NCBI RefSeq assembly: GCF_021650975.2
Contig: NZ_CP091285.1
Coordinates: 3,472,001 to 3,536,000 of the forward strand
Source: Flavobacterium jumunjinense
GTDB lineage: Bacteria; Bacteroidota; Bacteroidia; Flavobacteriales; Flavobacteriaceae
Length of the DNA: 64,000 nucleotides
Reading direction: 5' to 3'
Shown here piece by piece: positions 58,736 through 64,000 of the stretch; position 1 is the stretch's first letter; every line of letters begins with the position of its first letter. The notes under the pieces are model-generated. The model did not search any database. It was not told the DNA's origin and was given only the letters and a program-made list of their open reading frames with translations. The translations under genes were made by a program, and so were the position numbers.

Positions 58736-58770
58736 ACTTATGTTACATTTAAGAATAATTTAATTCTTTA

Positions 58771-59223
58771 CTATTTATTGTTTTTCTTAATTGTAAATCC
58801 TTTAGGACAAACAATTTTTCCTTTTTCGAAGATATTAAAGTAAAGGTTTACTTTTTTATTGGTTCCAGAAAAAATCACTTCATATATAGCTAAAGTTCCT
58901 GCTCCCATTAGATTTGTTTCCGTTGGAAATGGGCAACAAGTGTCTGTTTTTTTATAATTTATGCTTTCTCCTTCTGCACCTTCTAAGCTGTTGAAAAAGT
59001 ATTTTATATTCAATGCTTCCAAATTTTCAGTTAGCGGTCCTAAATTGATTGGGTAATCAGCATCATAGCCATATTTTGAATCATTTGCATATTCTGTAAT
59101 TTCAAAGGCTTCATTTATTATTTTAGGCTTAACCGCTGAATTATCGATGTTTTTGATTGTAGATTTAGTACTTGTGCAAGAAACAAAAACTATACTTAAT
59201 AGTAAAAAAGCGAAGATTTTCAT
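58771..59223 (-). CDS. lipoprotein of unknown function, 150 aa
   Basis: Lipoprotein signal MKIFAFLLLSIVFVSC (lipobox VSC). The mature part has a conserved-looking DYPINLGPLTENLEALNIKY segment and a Cys pair in DTCCPFPT. Relatives occur next to kdsA in flavobacteria, where they have sometimes been given the synthase name by position; nothing in the sequence supports an aldolase. Function unknown. Confidence 0.75.
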   Translation of the reverse strand: MKIFAFLLLSIVFVSCTSTKSTIKNIDNSAVKPKIINEAFEITEYANDSKYGYDADYPINLGPLTENLEALNIKYFFNSLEGAEGESINYKKTDTCCPFPTETNLMGAGTLAIYEVIFSGTNKKVNLYFNIFEKGKIVCPKGFTIKKNNK

Positions 59224-59225
59224 AA

Positions 59226-59708
59226 TTAATTTTTCTTAGTTTTAACAAAGTAACTGATTATAGCTGCAATAACAACCCCAAAAGATAATTTTTCAAAAAC
59301 ACTATTTGAAATTGCATTATTAATATTATAATGTGCTTGAGCTTCTTGTAAAGTAATGTTTTTGCCTACAGCAGCTTCAATGGCATTTTGAAAGAAATCG
59401 GGAGAAATATGATTGTGTGTAATATATAATACAGCTGGGTTTAAAACAGTAATTAATACGGAAAGTACTATTCCAGAGATAATTCCTTGTTTCCAATCTG
59501 ATTCTCCTTTATAATGGTTCCTTTTTTTATCTACTAAACATAGTGTATATAGAAATATACTTATTGGAGTGAATAGTAAATTGTAAATGGGCTGATAGCG
59601 CACACCTTCATTATGCCATCCTAATTGTTTTTCAACAAACATCCAAATTATATACGCTAGACTATAAATTATAGCCCATTTCATTTCAATTTTAAACGAC
59701 TTTATCAT
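59226..59708 (-). CDS. DUF4199 membrane protein, 160 aa
   Basis: Four membrane helices (about 9-26, 32-55, 74-100, 136-153). Matches the DUF4199 pattern IISGIVLSVLITVLNPAV and the loop with a FEKLSFGVVIAAIIS end. I choose the ATG at 59708; a TTG seven codons upstream is possible but less likely. Follows the YeeE operon divergently and precedes the lipoprotein gene by 2 nt. Confidence 0.75.
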   Translation of the reverse strand: MIKSFKIEMKWAIIYSLAYIIWMFVEKQLGWHNEGVRYQPIYNLLFTPISIFLYTLCLVDKKRNHYKGESDWKQGIISGIVLSVLITVLNPAVLYITHNHISPDFFQNAIEAAVGKNITLQEAQAHYNINNAISNSVFEKLSFGVVIAAIISYFVKTKKN

Positions 59709-59750
59709 TTTGGCAGATTTTGAAATCAAAATTAAGATAAATTATTATAA

Positions 59751-59782
59751 TTGGAATTAAATCATGTGATTTTTTATCTTTG
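59751..59782 (+). promoter_or_regulatory. promoter of the YeeE/YedE operon
   Basis: TTG (59751-59753), 21-nt spacer, TATCTTTG (59775-59782), 15 nt before the ATG at 59798. Confidence 0.65.
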
Positions 59783-59797
59783 CAAAAAAATAATTTG

Positions 59798-60355
59798 ATG
59801 GAATTACTTTACGGAACTTGGCATTGGTCAATTTCAGGCTTTGCTATAGGTGCAATAATGTTACTACTTATTTATTTTGGAAAATCATTTGGAATGTCAT
59901 CCAACTTAAGAACGATGTGTTCTATTATGGGTGCTGGTAAATATAATTCTTTTTTTGATTTCGATTGGAAAGCTCATAGATGGAATTTAATAGTTGTTTT
60001 AGGTGCAATTATAGGTGGTTTTATTGCTGTTACCTTTTTAGATAATGGAACTGGCGTAAATGTAAGTGAAGCTACAATCAAAGATTTAGCTGTTTTACAA
60101 ATTGATGCTCCTAAAGGTAAATTAATTCCGAATGAATTATTTGGATTAGACGCTATGATGAGTGTTAAAGGATTTTTAATATTACTTTTTGGTGGTGTAT
60201 TGGTCGGCTTTGGAACTCGTTATGCAGGAGGTTGCACTTCTGGACACGCTATTTCTGGATTGAGTAATTTACAAATTCCTTCTTTAATTGCTGTAATTGG
60301 CTTTTTTATAGGCGGTTTAATTATGGTTCATCTTTTACTTCCTTTTATAATTTAA
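59798..60355 (+). CDS. YeeE/YedE-family sulfur transporter, half 1, 185 aa
   Basis: Membrane protein with five or more helices. The family motif [19 protein letters not shown] has the Cys used to relay thiosulfate or sulfur atoms, and a second Cys lies in MCSIMGAG. The start is ATG at 59798; the upstream TTG is not preferred. In Bacteroidota the transporter is split into two proteins encoded side by side. It imports sulfur-containing ions. Confidence 0.88.
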   Translation: MELLYGTWHWSISGFAIGAIMLLLIYFGKSFGMSSNLRTMCSIMGAGKYNSFFDFDWKAHRWNLIVVLGAIIGGFIAVTFLDNGTGVNVSEATIKDLAVLQIDAPKGKLIPNELFGLDAMMSVKGFLILLFGGVLVGFGTRYAGGCTSGHAISGLSNLQIPSLIAVIGFFIGGLIMVHLLLPFII

Positions 60356-60361
60356 TAATAT

Positions 60362-60775
60362 ATGAAATTTCTACGTTTTTTATTGTTAGGTATTGTTTTT
60401 GGTATTGTTTTAACGAAAACAGAAGCCGTTTCATGGTTTAGAATCTATGAAATGTTTAAATTTCAATCGTTTCATATGTTTGGAATCATTATGGTTGCTA
60501 TTTGTACAGGAGTAATTGGAATTCAGTTGATTAAAAGATTTAAGGTAAAAGATTTTTCAGGTGAAGAAATTCAAATAGTAGATAAAGAAAAAGGATTTCT
60601 TAGATATGTTTTTGGAGGTGCTTTATTTGGATTAGGTTGGGGATTAGTAGGGTGTTGCCCTGGACCAATATTTGTTCTTCTAGGAACAGGAGCTCTTGGA
60701 GTTGTTATTGTTTTAATAGGTGCTTTATTAGGAACTTACCTATATGGAGTTTTAAAGGATAAATTACCGCATTAG
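60362..60775 (+). CDS. YeeE/YedE-family half 2 (DUF6691-like), 137 aa
   Basis: About four helices. The key motif GLGWGLVGCCPGPIFVLLGTG carries a Cys pair equivalent to the second half of full-length YeeE. It starts 6 nt after the first half, and the two probably form one transporter. Confidence 0.85.
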   Translation: MKFLRFLLLGIVFGIVLTKTEAVSWFRIYEMFKFQSFHMFGIIMVAICTGVIGIQLIKRFKVKDFSGEEIQIVDKEKGFLRYVFGGALFGLGWGLVGCCPGPIFVLLGTGALGVVIVLIGALLGTYLYGVLKDKLPH

Positions 60776-60950
60776 ATTATTTTTATGATTATTAATTTGA
60801 TATTTTTTACAGTTTTAAAAATGAGATTAATATTTTTTTTGAGGATAATTTTTTATTCCGTTTTTCTTCAACCTTAGAGTGAAATTTATTTTACTAATTC
60901 GGTTATTTATTGTTTTTTTGATATTGAAATAATAATTTAACCTATTGATT

Positions 60951-61370
60951 ATGAAAAAAATAGCAGTTTTACTTGGTTGTGCTTTGATGTTATGTTTCAC
61001 CATGTCATCATTTGGTAAAAAGGAAGAAGTATCAATTTCATTAGTTGGTAAATGGAAGTACTTTCAAGAAGGGAAAAAAAACAATAAAAAAGAATCTTTA
61101 ATAGTTTACCAACATGATGATAGATGTGGCAAGGATTATGTTGAGTTTTTTAATGATGGAAAAGTAAACGATGTGTATTATTATGGCAATGAGAATTGTG
61201 ATATCTCTGTAGATACAGGTACATGGGAAAGAGAAGGTGTGAATTTAATAGTAAGCTTTCCTTTTGCAGGTAAAGAAAAAGGAGAGATTCTAGTATTAGA
61301 TGCTACTACATTAAAATTAATGACAACTGTTGGAGGTGTTGAAACTGTTTACGTTTACAAAAAAATGTAA
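60951..61370 (+). CDS. exported lipocalin-like protein, 139 aa
   Basis: Signal peptide (MKKIAVLLGCALMLCFTMSSFG), then a beta-barrel-like domain opening with LVGKWKYFQEGKK, containing CGKDYVEFFNDGKVNDVYYY and closing with LMTTVGGVETVYVYKK, as in the lipocalin-like/DUF5004 exported proteins of Bacteroidota. ATG at 60951 is preferred to the TTG two codons upstream. Ligand unknown. Monocistronic with a terminator. Confidence 0.75.
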   Translation: MKKIAVLLGCALMLCFTMSSFGKKEEVSISLVGKWKYFQEGKKNNKKESLIVYQHDDRCGKDYVEFFNDGKVNDVYYYGNENCDISVDTGTWEREGVNLIVSFPFAGKEKGEILVLDATTLKLMTTVGGVETVYVYKKM

Positions 61371-61384
61371 TAATTTTAGATATA

Positions 61385-61412
61385 AAAAATCCCGATTTAA
61401 ATCGGGATTTTT
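61385..61412. terminator. bidirectional terminator
   Basis: 28-bp loop-free palindrome (14-bp arms AAAAATCCCGATTT) with T/A tracts, between the convergent lipocalin-like gene and clpS. Confidence 0.85.
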
Positions 61413-61416
61413 GTTT

Positions 61417-61692
61417 TTATAATATTTCAGCACTTAACCCAGCATCTAAAAGAGCGGAGCAAAGAGGTTTTAATTCATCATAACTTCCAGTTTTAATAGC
61501 ACATTGCCCTTTGTAATGTACTAATAAAGCACATTGTTCTGCTTGTAGCGCTTCATGATTACATACTTTTACTAATGTATCAATAACATGGTCAAAAGTA
61601 TTAACATCGTCATTATAGAGGATAATTTCATTATTTAATCCTACTAACTCTTCAACTAAAAGTTCTTCTTGTACTTTTTCTATCGTGCTCAT
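61417..61692 (-). CDS. clpS: ClpS, adaptor of the ClpAP/ClpCP protease
   Basis: 91 aa with the core LYNDDVNTFDHVIDTLVKVC that binds N-end-rule substrates, then HYKGQCAIKTGSYDELKPLC and the last helix SALLDAGLSAEIL. It delivers proteins with destabilising N-terminal residues to ClpA/ClpC. Encoded 31 nt after prmA, as often in flavobacteria. Confidence 0.95.
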   Translation of the reverse strand: MSTIEKVQEELLVEELVGLNNEIILYNDDVNTFDHVIDTLVKVCNHEALQAEQCALLVHYKGQCAIKTGSYDELKPLCSALLDAGLSAEIL

Positions 61693-61723
61693 TTATAGTT
61701 AATTAAAATTTAAGCAAAAATAA

Positions 61724-62563
61724 TTATTGTTTTTTATATTTCAAAGAAACCCAATTATTTCTTTCAAACTTTTTTATGTAGGTTAATCCTTTTTCGGTAC
61801 ACGATTCATTGATAACAGGGATATCTTCTGTATAGAAACCACTCAATAATAATATTCCATCTTGATTTAAACAATTTGCATACTGTTGCATGTCGTTCAA
61901 AAGGATATTTCTATTAATGTTTGCGATGATAATATCATATTTTTTATCTGAAGTTAATAAACTTACATCTCCTTCATAAACAGATATATGTTTACAATTA
62001 TTACGTTCTGCATTTTCAACAGAGTTTTGGTAACACCAATTGTCAATGTCAATAGCGTCAATAGGATGAGCCCCTTTCATTTCTGCTAAAATTGCAAGAA
62101 TTGCAGTGCCACAACCCATGTCTAGTGTTTTTTTATTTGTAACATCAGTTTCTAATAAATGTTGAATCATCATGTGTGTTGTTTCATGATGACCAGTACC
62201 AAAACTCATTTTAGGTTCAATAACAATATCAAATTCTGTATTTGTTTTCTCATGAAATGGTGCACGAACATAGCATTTATTGTCAACTTCTATCGGCTCG
62301 AAGTTTTTTTCCCATTCTTCATTCCAATTTACTTGATCGATTTCTTCAAAAGTATAATTTATAGTAAACTCTTCATTTTTTAAAATATAGATGTCATCTA
62401 ATATATTTTCATTCCAAAATTCCTTTTGAATATAAGCAGAAAGACCATTTTCATTTTCTACAAAACTTTCAAAAGCAGTTTCTCCTAATTCTGCTAATAA
62501 TATTTCAGAACCCAATGCTGCTGGTTCTATTATAAAATGATAACCGATATAGCTATTTGACAT
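61724..62563 (-). CDS. prmA: ribosomal protein L11 methyltransferase
   Basis: 279 aa. N-terminal L11-binding domain 1-60; the linker contains EPKMSFGTGHHETT at 116-129. SAM-binding motif I is LDMGCGTAIL at 147-156 and the catalytic-site motif is IIANINRNILL. Trimethylates L11 in the cytosol. First gene of the pair with clpS. A TACCTTTG -7 element lies at 62587-62580. Confidence 0.95.
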   Translation of the reverse strand: MSNSYIGYHFIIEPAALGSEILLAELGETAFESFVENENGLSAYIQKEFWNENILDDIYILKNEEFTINYTFEEIDQVNWNEEWEKNFEPIEVDNKCYVRAPFHEKTNTEFDIVIEPKMSFGTGHHETTHMMIQHLLETDVTNKKTLDMGCGTAILAILAEMKGAHPIDAIDIDNWCYQNSVENAERNNCKHISVYEGDVSLLTSDKKYDIIIANINRNILLNDMQQYANCLNQDGILLLSGFYTEDIPVINESCTEKGLTYIKKFERNNWVSLKYKKQ

Positions 62564-62579
62564 AGTGTATTTTTTTTTG

Positions 62580-62649
62580 CAAAGGTAAATCTATTTTTAG
62601 AGTTATAATATTTATAATTCAAATTATTGTTTTGATTTTTCTACCTTTG
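62580..62649. promoter_or_regulatory. divergent promoter region prmA / cvfB-like
   Basis: Two opposed -7 elements: TACCTTTG on the minus strand (62587-62580, for prmA) and TACCTTTG on the plus strand (62642-62649, for the gene at 62670). Clear -33 elements are not obvious for either. Confidence 0.55.
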
Positions 62650-62669
62650 TATTCAATTTATACGATATT

Positions 62670-63506
62670 ATGTTAGCAATAGGTCAATACAATACATTAA
62701 GAATATTAAGAGATACAAAGGTTGGACTTTTTTTAGGAGATGGAGAAAATGAAGAACATGATGTTTTATTACCTAATAAATATGTGCCAAAAGAGTTCTA
62801 TATTGGTGATGATATTACTGTTTTTGTATATTTAGATCAAGAGGAAAGACCTGTTGCAACAACACTAAAACCGTATGTAAAACTGAATGAGTTTGCTCAT
62901 TTAAAAGTGAATTATATTAATAAGTTTGGAGCTTTTTTAAATTGGGGATTGGAAAAAGATTTGTTTGTACCTTTTAAAGAACAAGCAAGACCAATGGAAG
63001 AAGGTAAACGTTATTTAATATATTGTTTTATGGATGAGAAAACCGATAGAATGGTAGCGTCAAGTAAAACACAGCAGTTTTTAAATAATGATGAGATAAC
63101 TGTTGAAAATGGAGAAGAAGTGGATCTTATAGTTTCTCATATAACAGAAGCAGGAATTAATGTTATTATTAATGAAAAACACAGAGGTCTAGCCTATAAG
63201 AATGAAGTATTTGAGGAGATAAAACCTGGTATTCGAATGAAAGGTTATATCAAAAATGTACGTCCAGATGGAAAAATCGATGTTTCTTTGAGAAAGTTAG
63301 GTGTGGAGGCAATTGAACCTACTTCGCAAATGATTTTAGATGAATTAAAATCCAATAGAGGTTTTCTAGGTTTAAATGATAATTCTCATCCAGAAGATAT
63401 TAAAACAGTATTGAAGATGAGTAAAAAAGCATTCAAAAAAGCGGTTGGAAATTTATACAGACAAAAACTGATTGAAATTAAAGAAGATGGTATTTATTTA
63501 CTATAA
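62670..63506 (+). CDS. S1-domain RNA-binding protein of the CvfB family, 278 aa
   Basis: Three S1-like OB folds in tandem (about 1-65, 68-140, 142-210: EFAHLKVNYINKFGAFLNWG, RMKGYIKNVRPDGKIDVSL) and a C-terminal winged helix (SKKAFKKAVGNLYRQKLIEI). CvfB family proteins bind RNA; in Staphylococcus CvfB affects virulence gene expression. Cytosolic. Single gene or paired with the small gene 3 nt downstream. Confidence 0.9.
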   Translation: MLAIGQYNTLRILRDTKVGLFLGDGENEEHDVLLPNKYVPKEFYIGDDITVFVYLDQEERPVATTLKPYVKLNEFAHLKVNYINKFGAFLNWGLEKDLFVPFKEQARPMEEGKRYLIYCFMDEKTDRMVASSKTQQFLNNDEITVENGEEVDLIVSHITEAGINVIINEKHRGLAYKNEVFEEIKPGIRMKGYIKNVRPDGKIDVSLRKLGVEAIEPTSQMILDELKSNRGFLGLNDNSHPEDIKTVLKMSKKAFKKAVGNLYRQKLIEIKEDGIYLL

Positions 63507-63509
63507 TAT

Positions 63510-63779
63510 ATGATTCAAAAAGATAAAATATACTTAATATTGAGCGCATTCACTTTTGTTTATGTGCTCTATTGTTGTTTCTTTAATTCAAATTTATACC
63601 CAATATCATTTAGCCCTAATCAAATTATTTGGTTATTTATTCTATTCTTGCCTATTTTGAATATTTATAATATCATCATTAATAGAGATGCTGATAACCG
63701 TTATTATTGGATTGCAATAGTATGTAATATTTTGTCAATTGTTTTTATAATGAAAACGTATAAAATAGATTTGTTTTAA
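63510..63779 (+). CDS. small membrane protein, 89 aa
   Basis: Three predicted membrane helices (about 8-26, 38-55, 68-82). It begins 3 nt after the CvfB-like stop, so it is probably co-transcribed. Its stop overlaps the stop of the convergent gene at the window edge (TAA against TAA). No family recognised. Confidence 0.6.
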   Translation: MIQKDKIYLILSAFTFVYVLYCCFFNSNLYPISFSPNQIIWLFILFLPILNIYNIIINRDADNRYYWIAIVCNILSIVFIMKTYKIDLF

Positions 63780-64000
63780 GATTGTTTAAATGTAGATTTT
63801 GTACTTTCCTTTTTTTCTGGATTTAACATTTTAGACTCTAATTCAAGTAGTTTTTTTTCAAATAAATTTTGTTTTTGTTTTAATGTTTCAATTTCATCTT
63901 CTAACTGTTCATTTTTCGCAACTTCTTCATCAATAATTATTTGCTGTTCTTGAATCGCTTTCGTAAGTACAGGAATAATTTCTGCATAATTTATTCCCAT
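63776..64000 (-). CDS. C-terminal end of a tail-fibre-type protein with S74-like chaperone domain (partial)
   Basis: Only the last 74 codons lie in the window. GINYAEIIPVLTKAIQEQQ is the typical end of the S74 intramolecular chaperone helix found in phage tail fibres and in exported Bacteroidota proteins. It is followed by a coiled coil (NEQLEDEIETLKQKQNLFEK) and a Lys/Ser tail. The gene continues beyond the window; the Met at the edge is internal. Confidence 0.8.
   Translation of the reverse strand: MGINYAEIIPVLTKAIQEQQIIIDEEVAKNEQLEDEIETLKQKQNLFEKKLLELESKMLNPEKKESTKSTFKQS

Noticed and set aside
58771..59223. Second KDO-8-P synthase/aldolase gene
   Set aside because: No aldolase motif; it is a 150-aa lipoprotein next to kdsA, and the real synthase is at 57853-58671.
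1..64000. tRNA or rRNA genes
   Set aside because: I looked for T-arm GTTCGAAT-like words with acceptor stems and found only the tmRNA.

Overview
The window looks like chromosome from a low-GC member of the Bacteroidota, most likely the Flavobacteriaceae. The evidence is direct: promoters carry the Bacteroidota -7 element TAnnTTTG, a T9SS-type sorting domain is present, a histone H1-like small protein and an MSEP-CTERM/exosortase K pair are present, and the tmRNA tag reads GENNYALAA, as in flavobacteria. I recognise no species.

Layout. 1-1.75 kb: a histone H1-like gene, then an intergenic zone full of short palindromes around a REP-associated tyrosine transposase (RAYT) whose own reading frame has been invaded by the same kind of palindrome. 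1.75-9.9 kb: a minus-strand type I restriction-modification operon, hsdR-hsdS-X-hsdM, where X is an 851-residue protein with an N-terminal SIR2-like NADase domain; X starts 12 nt after hsdS and its stop overlaps the hsdM start, so it is built into the operon. 9.9-11 kb: repeat-rich, no gene. 11-25 kb: an orphan type VI secretion (T6SS) cargo island on the minus strand, consisting of vgrG, a DUF3289 protein, a lipoprotein, an unknown protein, a 1404-residue PAAR-like (DUF4280) effector with two predicted peptidoglycan-cleaving domains, and four tandem exported paralogues that I read as immunity proteins. The paralogues share a nearly identical C-terminal half, and a short scar between two of them contains a piece of the effector gene. 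No T6SS core genes are in the window.

25-40.5 kb: metabolic and envelope genes (secreted HIUase, GlcG-like protein, Crp/Fnr regulator, decayed amidohydrolase, three exported alpha/beta hydrolases, an ECF sigma factor with a membrane partner, a WD40 protein, an S41 peptidase and a LytS/LytTR two-component pair). 40.5-41.8 kb: the tmRNA gene with a decayed insertion beside it (SRAP/YedK pseudogene joined to an integrase N-terminus). 41.9-46.4 kb: a saccharopine/alanine dehydrogenase-like enzyme, a collagen-repeat surface protein, a T9SS cargo protein and a PQQ-sugar-dehydrogenase remnant.

46.5-55.1 kb: a minus-strand envelope cluster running from a membrane protein through a YiiX-type hydrolase, SanA-like protein, winged-helix regulator, exosortase K, MSEP-CTERM protein, Coq4-like protein, DUF1361 protein and CreD. 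A 17-bp palindrome ACTTTG-N5-CAAAGT occurs just upstream of three start codons here; I propose it is the operator of the cluster's own regulator. 55-64 kb: ordinary core genes (M28 peptidase, kdsA, split YeeE/YedE transporter, clpS, prmA, cvfB-like) and an edge-truncated phage-tail-chaperone-like gene.

The most notable candidates for undescribed biology are the SIR2 protein embedded in the type I RM operon, the mosaic T6SS immunity array with its effector scar, and the palindrome-controlled XrtK/MSEP/Coq4/CreD cluster. Functional assignments rest on motifs read by eye; no database search was run.
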